Below are positions 1 through 10,690 of a DNA stretch of 64,000 nt, in pieces. Both the position numbers and the translations under genes were made by a program. The stretch covers positions 213,501 through 277,500 of the forward strand of contig JAWQEG010000136.1 in NCBI GenBank assembly GCA_033782935.1, read 5' to 3'. The stretch's first letter is position 1; every line of letters begins with the position of its first letter. A model generated the notes under the pieces. That model was not told the origin of the DNA. It ran no database searches and saw only the letters and a program-made list of their open reading frames with translations. Source of the DNA: Petrolisthes cinctipes. Taxonomy: Eukaryota; Arthropoda; Malacostraca; Decapoda; Porcellanidae.

Positions 1-1570
1 GTATAGGGGAGGGGTCAGTTTGATCGTTATTTTCCACTCGTACAGCATCTGCCTCAACATCATTACTATTATCATCACTGGCTAGCTGTGTAAAATGGCT
101 ATAAAAATCATTAAGCACAATAGGGATCTTGCACGTTTTTTTCTGACCCTTTAGTATTTTCCAATATACATTAGGGTCACTGTGTCTAAATTTTCCGAGT
201 TCCTCAATCAATTTATCTCTCTCTTTATTCCTAACTCTTTTTAAATTTCCTTTGTATCTCTTACTTTCCATAATCATGCTGTTAAAATTTTCCCTGTTCC
301 TGTGCAAGTGATATTTATGTCTGGCTCTGTGGTAATCTCTCCTAGATTTCCAGCTTTGTCTATCATAACCTTTTAAAGAAGCATTGTTGGTCTTTTTAAC
401 ATATGTTCTTTTCTTAAATTGTGCGAAAGTTAAATAAGCAGGCTGAATCAAGATTCGTGTTAGCTCCTGGTTAATACACTCCACCGAAAGGTTATTCATC
501 CTTGCAATTAGCCCATTTACCTTACCTACATCAATATTCCTCACATAATCAATCTTCTTCTCCAGATTCCATTTTCCTGGCCTAACCTTATCCTGGGCTG
601 CTTCACCGACATTTGTGTGTACTTGGGTGATCATACTTGACCCTATAAACCTTATTTTAGTATGTAATCCACAATGGACATCAGATAACAATGGATCATA
701 ATCAAGTACCATAAAATCCACTATACGCTGCATTATTGTTGGTGAACCCAAAAAATAATCTATGGTTGTATCATGTGTGGTTGTAGGTTTACCAACACCG
801 TCGTCCTTCCCCATTCTTCCGTTAAAAATATACACTTGATGATTTCTACATATGTCCACCAGTTTTCTTCCATAAGAATTCCTATCCGGGGTTACATCCT
901 GGTTTGCCCTCTTCTCACTTATGCCAATTAAATTTGTATAAGGTACTACCTCAACAGACACATGCTCATTATCCCTGTCACCAACAGCAACATCGGGCAT
1001 AGTTAGAGTATGGGCATTAAAGTCCCCACAAAGTATATGCATGTAGTCATCCTTAGTAAAAGAAAGTAAAAAATTATCCAGTTCGTCAAAATGCTCCACT
1101 TTGCCATACCTTGAGTGAGAAGGTGGAATATAAACACAACTTACCAACAAATCTGTATCTGAGCCTAAACTATCTTTATCAATTTTAATTGTGAGTAAGG
1201 ACTCATATTTCGTGCTAATTTGCCTCCACTTAAGGTTCATATTCTTCCTGACTGCAATAAGCAAACCTCCAGATTTATACCTGCTTAATTTACGTCTGTT
1301 TTTAAATACAATGTCATAACCAATATTTTCCATTTCCTCCTTCACATTAACCATATCAGTATCATCACATTTCGTTTCACAAACGCAAAGTATACTATAA
1401 CTTTGGATATATCTTACAAATTCAGCTGATAAAAACTTAGACCTAATGCCACAAACGTTGAGAGACAACACATCAAGATATAATTCGTGTGGACCACACG
1501 GTATAGGTCTTCTTTGAAGTGGAGCATGGGCAACATTGTGCCCAGGTCTATGCTGTGCACCAGCACTATC
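1..1570 (-). CDS. LINE ORF2, N-terminal endonuclease region (partial)
   Basis: Apurinic-type endonuclease that nicks target DNA for target-primed reverse transcription. Counting from the codon after the ORF1 stop, recognisable motifs are SLNVCGIRSK near residue 40, CETK near 70, KSGGLLIAV near 110, SCVYIPPSHSRYG near 150, LCGDFNAH at about 180-187 (catalytic Asp/Asn strand), IDYFLGSP near 270, and SDVHCGL at 296-302 (catalytic Asp-His pair). A basic linker follows (HSDPNVYWKILKG, then FYSHFTQL), as found just before the reverse transcriptase in this superfamily. The frame is open for all 523 codons to the window edge. It has no early ATG: it follows the ORF1 TAG directly in the same frame, so the true start is uncertain (readthrough, reinitiation, or an internal Met). 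Confidence 0.9.
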
Positions 1571-2310
1571 CTAGCACTTGATTAAGTGATCCAAATTAAG
1601 CTTCCTCCAGTCGGGAGAGGCAATTCCCACCTTATGTAAATCAAAAGGATTATTTACAACCACAGGTCTGCCTCCACTATTGAGCCAGGCTAAAATGCTC
1701 CCATCTCTTGTGGTCACATTTTTCACTGCTTCATGCTCCTTTACTACACTTATCATTCTAGCCCTCAACGAGGTTAAATCCTCGTTTACATACACCTTTC
1801 TATGTTTTTCTTTAAGCTTTTTCTTGTTGATCACTATTTCATTCTTTTTTTTCCTATGGCAAAGTCTCACAATCACGGGCCTACCTTCTTCTCTGTTCCG
1901 CCCCATACGGTGAGCCAACGATATGTCATTCGACTTGAGCTTCGAGCTTCGAGCACTTCCTCGGTTTCATCATCCTCTTCCTCCAGCCCAGAAATACGCA
2001 GGTTTTCCCGTCGACTGTACTGCTCCAGCTTGTCATTTTCAAATGTGTTAAGGAGGGATATCCGCTGCATTTCGGCTGCCTTACTCTCCAGCCTATCATT
2101 AAATTCTTTGATGACACTGGATACTGCCGTGGCCACAGCTACTGCTATAATGTTAGCCAGGCCAGGCAATATCACGGCTGCCACATCCTTGACCGTCTTG
2201 CTCACACTCCTGGTTTCCTTCGCTTCAATAATACTAGTAATATTCGCAAGTTCTTCTTCTACCTTTGTCTTCACTAGATTCTCCAATCCTGACCCTTGCT
2301 CCTGTGCCAT
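1571..2310 (-). pseudogene. LINE ORF1, RNA-binding protein, frameshifted
   Basis: ATG at 2310 opens a frame beginning MAQEQGSGLENLVKTKVEEE, with a short hydrophobic Ala/Val stretch, then a coiled-coil-like segment ending LEQYSRRENLRISGLEEE, the typical entry to the ORF1 RRM-like domain. The C-terminal part (GRPVIVRL, then KKKLKEKHRKVYVNEDLT and SLRARMI) lies in another frame and ends at TAG 1571-1573. The shift falls at a three-copy 7-bp tandem (ttcgagc type, 1934-1954), consistent with replication slippage. ORF1 proteins coat LINE RNA and act as nucleic-acid chaperones; this copy would make only a truncated product. Family identity rests on order and motifs, not on a search. Confidence 0.8.
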
Positions 2311-2613
2311 TATACTGTCTGTATGATCTCTGGATTCAAGGTCTCGAGTTGGTGGGTAGGTATTCGAGTTGCCACAGCTGTTTGTTTACTACCGACAGTC
2401 AAATCAATACGATAATGTTCTCAAGAGTTACCTTCAATAAAGTCACTCTAGATACACATTTCGCTCCAGCAATAAGCCACTGATGTTGCCAGGTGTCTAA
2501 ACTTCCCTCTTATATGCAAGATATGTTCAGTGTGTAGAGGCTCAGACAAAAGAGTGCACTTAACACCGGAGCTGTCTCAAGCACGTCCGTTCAGCACAAT
2601 ATCCCAGTTCAGT

Positions 2614-2653
2614 TGTGTGTGTGTGTGTGTGTAGGTGTGTGTGTGTGTGTGTG

Positions 2654-2720
<67 letters not shown>

Positions 2721-2769
2721 TACACGAATATGTGCCGCAGGAATTTATAAAAAAAAAAAAAAAAAAAAA
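2614..2769. repeat. (TG)n microsatellite and A tract
   Basis: TG dinucleotides with two AGG-type interruptions from 2614 to 2716, then a 21-nt A run at 2749-2769. Reading the TG tract on either strand gives only artefactual His/Thr open frames. Confidence 0.97.
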
Positions 2770-2820
2770 CGTACAAAAGTGTATGGAAGAATATGGGGAG
2801 AAGTAGCACTTGGTGGTCTG

Positions 2821-2906
2821 TTGCTTGGAATAGTTTACATGGAGGAATCATTTGCTGGGAATAGTTTGCATGGAGGAATCATTTGCTTGGAATAGTTTGC
2901 ATGGAT
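2821..2906. repeat. 31-bp triplication of foldback-M core
   Basis: Three direct copies, starting at about 2821, 2853 and 2883, of a unit containing GGAATAGTTTGCATGG and GGAGGAATCATTTGC. The unit resembles one arm of the dispersed M foldback seen at 18.0, 19.2-19.7, 33.2 and 33.9 kb. Confidence 0.8.
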
Positions 2907-3101
2907 CAAGAATATACTAATGACCAGACAGACCACTTTGAAAACCCGACCATCATAATCTTCTTTGGATGACTGTACACTTGGCTTGTGTTGTTGTTGT
3001 TGAATACTAAACATAGAGTATGAAGAATTGCCAAACAAAGCCTCCATTGACTCCTGATGTTGCAAGGATGTGTGTTCTGTTTGTATGATATGTATGGTTA
3101 G

Positions 3102-6100
3102 TACACTCGCGGTCAGAAATTGTGTCTTGATCCCTTGGCACGATGAATCGCAACTAGCCAAGCTTTGATGATTCGAACAAATGTGTGTTGTAGGGAGACG
3201 CATAGTTGTTCAAACCTTATAAAAAAAAATTTATATAAAAAAAATTTTATATAAAAAAAATTTTATATAAAAAAAATTGTATATAAAAAAAATTTTATAT
3301 AAAAAAAATTTAAATAAAAAAAATTTAAATAAAAAAAATTTTAAATAAAAAAATTTTTATATAAAAAAAATTTTATATAAAAAATTTTTTATATAAAAAA
3401 AATTTTATATAAAAAAATTTTTATATAAAAAAAATTTTATATAAAAAAATTTATATATAAAAAAATTGTATATAAAAAAATTGTATATAAAAAAAATTTT
3501 ATATAAAAAAAAATTTTATATAAAAATTTGTTATATAAAAAAAATTTTATATAAAAAAAATTTTATATAAAAAAATTTTTATATAAAAAAATTTTATATA
3601 AAAATTTTTTATATAAAAAAAATTTTATATAAAAAAAATTATATAAAAAAAAATTTTTATATAAAAAAAATTTATATAAAAAAAAATTTATATAAAAAAA
3701 ATTTATATAAAAAAATTTTATATAAAAAAAATTTTATATAAAAAAAATTTTATATAAAAAAAATTTTATATAAAAAAATTTTTATATAAAAAAAAATTTA
3801 TATAAAAAAAATTTTATATAAAAAAAATTTTATATAAAAAAATTTTATATAAAAAATTTTTTATATAAAAAAAAATTTTATATAAAATTTTTTTATATAA
3901 AAAAAATTTTATATAAAAAAAATTATATAAAAAAGAAATTTTATATAAAAAAAATTTATATAAAAAAAAATTTATATAAAAAAAATTTATATAAAAAAAT
4001 TTTTATATAAAAAAATTTTTATATAAAAAAAATTTTATATAAAAAAATTTTTATATAAAAAATTTTTTATATAAAAAAATTTTATATAAAAAAATGTTAT
4101 ATAAAAAAAATGTTATATAAAAAAATATTTTAGATAAAAATTTTTTATATAAAAAAAATTTTATATAAAAAAAATTTTATAAAAAAAAAATTTTATATAA
4201 AAAAAATTTATATAAAAAAAAATGTATATAAAAAAAATTTATATAACAAAATTTTTATATAAAAAAAATTTCTATAAAAAAAAATTTATATAAAAACAAT
4301 TTATATACAAAAAATTTTTATATAAAAAAAAATTTATATACAAAAAATTTTATATAAAAAAAATTTTATATAAAAAAAATTAAAAAAAAAAAAAAAATTT
4401 ATATAAAAAAAAATTATATAAAAAAAAATTTAAATAAAAAAAATTTTATATAAAAAAAATTTTATATAAAAAAAATTTATATAAAATTTTTTTTTATATA
4501 AACAAAAATTTATATAAAAAAAAATTTATATAAAAAAAAATTTATATAAAAATTTTTTATATAAAAAAAATTTTATATAAAAAAAATTATATAAAAAAAA
4601 ATTTTATATAAAAAAAATTTATATAAAAAAAAATTTATATAAAAAAAATTTATATAAAAAAATTTTTATATAAAAAAAATTTTATATAAAAAAAATTTTA
4701 TATAAAAAAAATTTATATACAAAAAATTTTTATATAAAAAAAAAATTTATATACAAAAAATTTTATATAAAAAAAAATTTATATAAAAAAAATTTTATAA
4801 AAAATTTTTTTTATATAAAAATAAATTATATAAAAAAAAATTTATATAAAACAAATTTTATATAAAAAAAATTTTATATAAAAAAAATTTATATAAAATT
4901 TTTTTTTAATATAAAAAAAAATTTATATAAAAAAAAAATTATATAAAAAAAATTTTATATAAAAAAAATTTTATATAAAAAAATTTTATATAAAAAATTT
5001 TTTATATAAAAAAAATTTTATATAAAAAATTTATATAAAAAAAAAATTATATAAAAAAAATTTTATATAAAGAAAATTTTATATACAAAAAATTTTATAT
5101 AAAAAAAATTTTATAAAAAAATTTTTATTTAAAAAAAAATTTATATAAAAAAATTTTTATATACAAAAAATTTTATATAATTTTTTTTTATATAAAAAAT
5201 TTTTATATATAAAAAATTTTATATAAAAAATTTTATATAAAAAATTTTTATATAAAAAATTTTTATATAAAAAAATTTTATATAAAAAAAATGTATATAT
5301 AAAAACATTTATATAAAAACAATTTATATAAAAATTTTTTATATAAAAATATTTTTACATAAAAAATTTTTTATATAAAAAATTTTTTATATAAAAAATT
5401 TTTTATATAAAAATTTTTTTATATAAAAAAAATTTTATATAAAAAAACTTTATAAAAAAAAAATTAAATAACAAAAATTTATATGAAAATTTTTTTATAA
5501 AAAAATTTATATAAAATAAAGTTTATATAAATTTTTTTTTTATAGTAACAATAATACTTAACCGAATTAATGCCAGTCTGATACAATTAGTCCAGTTACA
5601 GAAGGGAGAGAAATGGGCCTCACACAGAACAATTAAATTTGAGAAATGCTGGAAGAATGACATTGAGCACCGGCTTTTCTCGCTATATATACTCTTTGAG
5701 AAACCTACGTCAAAACCACAACACTCAAGGATTGGCTATCTTGTAAACTTGTAATGATCCTTGATTGGTGCAGACGGCCCAATATGTTAAAGAGGGAATC
5801 TGGACCTTCATAACACACTGTACACTCAAAAACCGACCAGGTCTTGGTCTCTCCTCGCATCCTTTTCGGGGTCGAACCAGGCAACGAGCAGTTGTGGTGT
5901 GATGTAGGTCTTCCAGTCCAGTAACATATAAAAAAAAAAAATTATTTATATAATAAATTGTTTTTATATAAACAAAATTTTTGTCCTGATCCCTTGGCAC
6001 GATGAATTGCAACCAGCCAAGCTTTGATGATTGGAACAAATGTGTGTTGTAGGGAGACGCACAGTTATTGTTCAAAGCTAGGCTGTTTGCGATTCATCTT

Positions 6101-6139
6101 GCCAGGGGATCGGGACACAATTTCTGACCGCGAGTGTAC
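3102..6139. mobile_element. Family A inverted-repeat element, copy 1 (3.04 kb)
   Basis: Left end TACACTCGCGGTCAGAAATT (3102) is matched in reverse by AATTTCTGACCGCGAGTGTA (ending 6139); TA at both outer edges is the target duplication expected of Tc1/mariner-type MITEs. The terminal repeat runs about 100 bp inward (to the 'caaatgtgtgttgtagggag' block). The right end is itself a hairpin: the end sequence recurs inverted at 5983-6040 and 6078-6115. The centre is a 2.3 kb AT-rich tandem array plus a 380-bp spacer (5545-5926). Part of the spacer (5837-5925) recurs inverted in copy 2 at 25173-25262. No transposase is encoded. Confidence 0.85.
3219..5544. repeat. AT-rich palindromic tandem array
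   Basis: About 2.3 kb built from a 14-16 bp degenerate unit of the form TTTTATATAAAAAA. The unit is self-complementary, so the whole array can extrude cruciforms or fold at any point. Run lengths of A and T vary freely while TATATA cores persist. Sole tandem content of family A copy 1. Confidence 0.97.
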
Positions 6140-6452
6140 ATATTGAAGTTTTCATGACAAGGGTACGGGACTTATATTGACACCATTAAAACACTATCAT
6201 TTGTTTTTTTTTTTAATTCATATTTGTAATTTTTGTTTTCCTTTTTATAATAGACTCCCCAGGCCATTGTTTTTATATATATTTTTTTTTCATAATATCT
6301 TGTGTCGTATTGTATGTATTATAAGTTTGGTTAGTATTGAAGCTTATTGTGACAGAGATACTGTTCTGTACTTACACTGTCAACATTATATTATCATTAC
6401 TAACACAACATTGACCATTCCTATATATTATTAATTATTATTGACTCCTATG
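6140..6452. other. AT-rich spacer, no gene seen
   Basis: AT-rich unique-looking DNA between family A and family C. No domain, splice pair or RNA gene recognised; the open frames here are T-rich accidents. Confidence 0.6.
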
Positions 6453-6706
6453 TACAGCCACAATCAAATATCCACCAACACTTTCCTTCCATCATACAAA
6501 TAAATCAGTATCATATCAATATATAATCATACAACAACACCTTATGTCAACTCAACCCTCGCAATTATTATTATTATGAGGTGGTGCAAAATTATACACG
6601 TTTTGTTCTTTATTACCAAGATATTTATTATTATTATTATTATTATGAGGTGGTGCAAAATCATACACGTGTTGTTCTTTATTACCAAGATATTTATTAT
6701 TATTAA

Positions 6707-6739
<33 letters not shown>

Positions 6740-6834
6740 GAGGTGCTGCAAAATTATACACGTGTTGTTCTTTATTACCAAGATATTTACTACGATGGAA
6801 GGATATTGTTGGTGGATATTTGATTGTGGCTGTA
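6453..6834. mobile_element. Family C MITE, complete, TA target
   Basis: Termini TACAGCCACAATCAAATATC (6453) and GATATTTGATTGTGGCTGTA (ending 6834) are perfect inverted repeats that continue inward (tccaccaaca / tgttggtgga). TA edges and TACAG termini suggest Tc1/mariner mobilisation. The centre contains three direct copies of a roughly 55-bp block (GAGGTGGTGCAAAAT, ACACGTGTTGTTC, ACCAAGATATTT) separated by ATT repeats. No coding capacity. Confidence 0.88.
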
Positions 6835-7062
6835 CAGTATTCATTCTTTCCTTTGTTTGTGTGTTTCCATAATATCTCTGGTTCTTTCTCAAACTATTCC
6901 TTTGTATTGTGTGTTTTGTGCCATATGGTGTTTGATTGCTGTCTGGCACTAACAATACATTTTCTCCCTTACCACAGGACCTTCTGCTTATGTCAGGCTA
7001 TTTTCTCCCTCACTTTGTACATTTTCTCAGCCACAACTTACCCTCCACTGATATCCTTGCAG

Positions 7063-7314
7063 GCAGCCACCATACCCCAGGGTGTGGTGGAGGTGACACA
7101 AACAGAGGAGGTGACACAAACAGAGGAGGTGACAGAAGCAGAGGAGGTGACAGAAACAGAGGAGGTGACACAAACAGAGGAGGTGACAGAAGCAGAGGAG
7201 GTGACCGGTGACCAGTTCTCCAGACCACGTCACCTTCATCAAGGGAACGTGTAGGGAGGAGGCCAAGTGGTGGATGGATGTGTTAGGGGTCTTCCCACAC
7301 ACACACACACACAA
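7063..7314 (+). pseudogene. PH-domain exon remnant, MPRIP/outspread-like
   Basis: An exon-like block preceded by a good acceptor (actgatatccttgcag, AG at 7061-7062). It reads AATIPQGVVEV, then six-residue repeats of the EVTQTE type, then EEVTGDQFS; after a frame change it continues SPDHVTFIKGT, CREEAKWWMDVLGVFP. Order and spacing match the C-terminal half of the PH domain in myosin-phosphatase Rho-interacting protein (MPRIP) and insect outspread: T-[IL]-P-Q-G, the TG..FS strand, [ST]P..FI[KR], and the C-terminal helix with its conserved Trp. PH domains bind phosphoinositides or partners at membranes and actin. Between QFS and PDH a short strand appears deleted and the frame shifts, and the 3' end runs into CA repeats before a weak gtacac donor. 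Either a dead exon copy or an assembly error in a live gene. Identified by eye. Confidence 0.6.
7084..7204 (+). repeat. 18-bp minisatellite inside the PH exon
   Basis: Nearly seven units of gaggtgacacaaacagag (variants acagaagcag and acagaaacag). The 18-bp period keeps frame, adding six residues per unit (E-V-T-Q/E-T/A-E) in the loop just before the TG..FS strand. Confidence 0.93.
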
Positions 7315-8282
7315 GGTACACACACTACAGTACTATTTTATTTCTGCATACACACAACTTACTCAAACTACACTATTGTCTTTCTGTACACACTCATAAG
7401 GTACAGTCACCAGCACTAATAAGTATCCAGGTGTGCTTCGAATACCTATAGAGACAGTAAATACACCTCGGTCTCGTATAGAACGTCCAATAGGTCGATA
7501 GAAGACGTCGTTCTATGTGAAATTGTTCTATGTGATACACGTAACCTATGGGGAAAATTACATTTGGTCGATCAATCACCAAAATTGTCCCTGAAATTAA
7601 CATAAAATACTTTTCAAGGTTTTTCTTGCCTTAATCCTACTGTACAGGGATGTATGTAAAATGCATATTACAATTTGTATTAAGGTTTTGGCAGGTGACT
7701 CATGTGACTGAGGCGAGTCGGCGGCATCCGTGGCGGTGGAGGTGGTAGGGGGGAGATAGTGCGTGATCATCGTTTGTTTTCTTTTATTAACCATATGCTG
7801 GTGTTTCCTTCTCCTTTCTCTTTCCGAAAAATAACTTCCTTGTTTATATCGAAGGAAATGGCCTTCCATTTTGTAAATGCACCACCTGGCATGACTGAGT
7901 GTTGAAGCTGGTGGTTAACTCGTAATCACTAAAAACGAGCGAGTCAAACACGAAATTTCCCTAACTTCAACTTTAGAATTTCCCTTTATGCCTCAATAAT
8001 TTCCTGTTTACTCTTGAACATTGACGGTCTTTTTGGTATTTCTTCTGGTAAGACTTTCCCTGTTTACTTTTGAACAATCTTTATATAATTTCCCCGTGTG
8101 GATTTCAAAATTCCCTAAAACAGAGAAATTTCCTTGCACCTGGCAAAACTGGGTAGTGGGAAGGAGCGGGAGGCATGGCGGGAACACATTCACCCACACT
8201 GTACAGACGCCAGTGATATCATTTTCTGACACGTTCATTATGATTTCGCTCGTTTTGTATAAGAACTCCTCGGATTTGCTTC
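7315..8282. other. Unassigned sequence, no gene recognised
   Basis: Unique-looking DNA. A minus-strand ATG frame at 7869-7600 (90 codons, Arg/Lys-rich start, Thr/Pro/Ala middle) is not recognisable and has no splice context I can defend. At 7990-8100 the phrase 'cctgtttactyttgaac' occurs twice. Nothing else noted. Confidence 0.5.
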
Positions 8283-8326
8283 AAACTATACAGTGATTAT
8301 TATTATTATTATTATTATTATTACTG

Positions 8327-8363
<37 letters not shown>

Positions 8364-8483
8364 CATCTAACTGTTGGATAGATTTTGTGAATGTGGATAC
8401 TCACCTTTTGGAAAATAATGAAGCCTTACAAGTGTGGTTGGTTGGGATGCTAACAAACCAATACCAGTGTGGAATTGACCCTA
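8283..8483. mobile_element. Family H MITE, right half
   Basis: Begins with the internal H sequence 'aaactatacagtgatta', is interrupted by (ATT)n at 8297-8362, resumes with 'taactgttggatagatttt' and ends at 'gtggaattgaccctaa'. The H terminal phrase GGGTCGATTCCACAGTGG flanked by TTA/TAA suggests PIF/Harbinger-type mobilisation; the left terminus is missing here. Confidence 0.75.
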
Positions 8484-8564
8484 AAAGATTTGCCTAGCCC
8501 TCCAATTTACCATCAAAATAGGTTGTATTTTATTATAAGAGAGTTGTAGAGTTGAGTTGTAATA

Positions 8565-8705
8565 GAGACATTATTATTATTATTATTACTTTTATTATTA
8601 TTATTATTATTATTACTTTTATTATTATTATTATTATTATTACTTTTATTATTATTATTATTATTATTACTTTTATTATTATTATTATTATTGTTATTAT
8701 TAATT
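8565..8705. repeat. (ATT)n / ATTACTTTT array
   Basis: About 30-bp higher-order units of ATT trinucleotides punctuated by ACTTTT. The same type recurs at 16379-16490 in front of the second segmental duplicate. Confidence 0.95.
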
Positions 8706-10131
8706 TCTTCACATATCTTTGCTCATCCATAAATTAAATAGGTTGTAAATTTGTTGTTACAGAGTTGTGGAGTTGTACAAGAGACTGAGGAACCTTCATT
8801 GTTGTCATTTGTTGTCCACTGTGTTCTTCCTTCCATCAACAACAACAACAACATCAACTACTACTACTACTACAACATCAACTACTACTACAACATCAAC
8901 TACTACAACATCAACTACTACTACTACTACTACTACTACAACTGTAAGTTTGTATGGAATTACATTGTTGTATTTCTCTCTCTCTCTCTCTCTCTCCTTC
9001 ATTCATTCCTTTCTTCCATTCTCTCTCTCTTACCTTCATTCTTCCATTCTCTCTCTCTTACCTTCATTCTTCCATTCTCTCTCTCTTACCTTCATTCTTC
9101 CATTCTCTCTCTCTTACCTTCATTCTTCCATTCTCTCTCTCTTACCTTCATTCTTCCATTCTCTCTCTCTTACCTTCATTCTTCCATTCTCTCTCTCTTA
9201 CCTTCATTCTTCCATTCTCTCTCTCTTACCTTCATTCTTCCATTCTCTCTCTCTTACCTTCATTCTTCCATTCTCTCTCTCTTACCTTCATTCTTCCATT
9301 CTCTCTCTCTTACCTTCATTCTTCCATTCTCTCTCTCTTACCTTCATTCTTCCATTCTCTCTCTCTTACCTTCATTCTTCCATTCTCTCTCTCTTACCTT
9401 CATTCTTCCATTCTCTCTCTCTCATTCCTTCCTTTCTTCCTTCCATTCTCTCTCTCTCATTCATTCATTCCTTTCTTCCTTCCATTCTCTCTCTCTCTCT
9501 CATTCATTCCTTTCTTCCTTCCATTCTCTCTCTCTCTCTCATTCATTCCTTTCTTCCTTCCATTCTCTCTCTCTCTCTCATTCATTCCTTTCTTCCTTCC
9601 ATTCTCTCTCTCTCTCTCTCTCATTCATTCCTTTCTTCCTTCCATTCTCTCTCTCTCTCATTCATTCCTTTCTTCCTTCCATTCTCTCTCTCTCTCTCTC
9701 ATTCATTCCTTTCTTCCTTCCATTCTCTCTCTCTCTCATTCATTCCTTTCTTCCTTCCATTCTCTCTCTCTCTCTCTCATTCATTCCTTTCTTCCTTCCA
9801 TTCTCTCTCTCTCTCATTCATTCCTTTCTTCCTTCCATTCTCTCTCTCTCTCTCTCATTCATTCCTTTCTTCCTTCCATTCTCTCTCTCTCATTCATTCA
9901 TTCCATTCTTCCTTCCATTCTCTCTCTCTCTCTCTCTCAGTTGGTCCAGATTTACTACCAACAAAATTCTGTCACCTTAAGTGAATTCTCTAACAGGTCA
10001 CAACATCTCATCATGTCCTTATGTTCTCAATCTTTTGGTTCTGTCCCTTCTGATTCTTCTGCTATGTTGTACAGTTGTGGTCAATAATAATCATCCACAT
10101 ATGGGCATCTCAAACAATTTACTGTGTAATG
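8694..10131 (+). repeat. Segmental duplication, copy 1
   Basis: Matches 16486-17777 in the same orientation: shared head (tttcttcacatatctttgct), shared acceptor-like tttgttgttacag before 'agttgtggagttgta', an AAC/TAC trinucleotide block (8837-8942), donor-like actgtaagtttg, a long pyrimidine minisatellite, acceptor-like ctctctcag (9938-9940), and a tail that looks identical for about 190 bp, running into the left end of a family B MITE (TACAGTTGTGGTCAA at 10070). The very high flank identity implies a recent event. I do not consider the poly-Thr, Tyr or Asn/Ile frames real proteins. Confidence 0.88.
9016..9938 (+). repeat. Pyrimidine minisatellite (28- and ~36-bp units)
   Basis: First about 15 units of 28 bp (ccattctctctctcttacct + tcattctt), then longer units with TC runs and 'cattcattcctttcttcctt'. 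All pyrimidine apart from scattered A. It gives frame-independent Ser/Leu/Phe/His open frames of about 400 codons that are artefacts. A long polypyrimidine/polypurine tract can adopt H-DNA. Confidence 0.97.
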
Positions 10132-10690
10132 TTTCTCACAAAGACCATTAGCCATTGGATGATAAGGAGACATAAAACATTGCTTTACACTAATGAGTCT
10201 ATATATTTCCTGCATTATGTTTGAAGTGAACTGATAATCCCTATCACTCAATATTTCTTGAGCAAAGCCCCACTGCTAAGAATGTCTAGTAAAGCTTCAG
10301 CCACTCTTTCAGTTTCTATTACTGATAAAGCTACTGTTTTGGTCCACGTTGTGACATAATTAATTAATGTCAGTACCCATCTATTGTCCTGTGAGGATGG
10401 AGGACTAATAGGGTGTACAAGATCTATTGCTATACCCTTAGGTAATATCTTCTGACACCTGTCACAACTATAGCACCATCTCTTGACTTGGTTAGACATT
10501 CCTGCCCAATAAAATGAACTGCTAACTCTATCATCAGTGTTGGTTATCCCTAAAAGTCCTCCCAGCAGACAGACCCTCATGAGTTAATGCCAACACATAC
10601 TTCCATCTGTTTAATTTCCTCCCTATATTTACTTGTCTTAATTCTGTACCATAAATCATTCACTTTTTCTAACTTGATATTTGAATTCCT
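10132..10690 (-). pseudogene. Ty3/gypsy-type integrase fragment, frameshifted
   Basis: Minus-strand pieces in at least three frames: KYVLALTHEG near 10610; then LGGLLGITNTDDRV and SFYWAGMSNQVKRWCYSCDR with CQKILPKG (zinc-binding HHCC region, 10580-10430); then RWVLTLINYVTTWTKTVALS and VAEALLDILS (integrase core strands); then after another shift EILSDRDYQFTSN and PYHPMANGLCEKH (second Asp and the catalytic-Glu region) down to about 10135. Integrases insert retroelement cDNA. No protease, RT or LTR accompanies it, so it is an internal scrap. Its left edge abuts a family B MITE terminus at about 10070-10131. Confidence 0.85.

Larger units (their letters stand above)
1..2600 (-). mobile_element. 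Non-LTR retrotransposon (LINE), 5' half
   Basis: A minus-strand LINE enters from the left edge. From its 5' end it shows about 290 bp of leader (2311-2600, ending near the TG microsatellite), ORF1 (2310-1571) and the endonuclease part of ORF2 (1570-1). The reverse transcriptase and 3' end lie outside the window. ORF2 has no stop in 523 codons, so the copy is fairly young, but ORF1 carries a frameshift. The 5' boundary is inferred only from the start of low-complexity DNA; no target-site duplication can be tested. Clade not assigned: an L1/Tx1-type coiled-coil ORF1 beside a Jockey/CR1/Nimb-like endonuclease is all that can be said. Confidence 0.85.

Noticed and set aside
5837..5925. Box B-like GGTTCGACCCC (on the minus strand) in the family A spacer, possible tRNA or SINE
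   Set aside because: No box A at a suitable distance and no cloverleaf; it is part of the spacer shared between family A copies 1 and 2.
6542..6955. Poly-Ile/Asn frames around ATT repeats (also at 8.5, 11.5, 20.5-21.3 and 28.4 kb)
   Set aside because: Trinucleotide repeats are open in several frames on both strands; no flanking coding sequence.
7597..7869. 90-codon minus-strand frame with an ATG and basic N-terminus
   Set aside because: No recognisable family, splice sites or conservation evidence; length is within chance for this region.
9016..9430. Regular 28-bp repeats considered as a CRISPR array
   Set aside because: No distinct spacers, low-complexity unit and eukaryotic context; a minisatellite.
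8751..10087. Three overlapping 370-410 codon plus-strand frames rich in Ser, Leu, Phe, His
   Set aside because: They are the pyrimidine minisatellite read in three phases; all frames stay open because the repeat lacks stops, and the same happens at 16552-17731.
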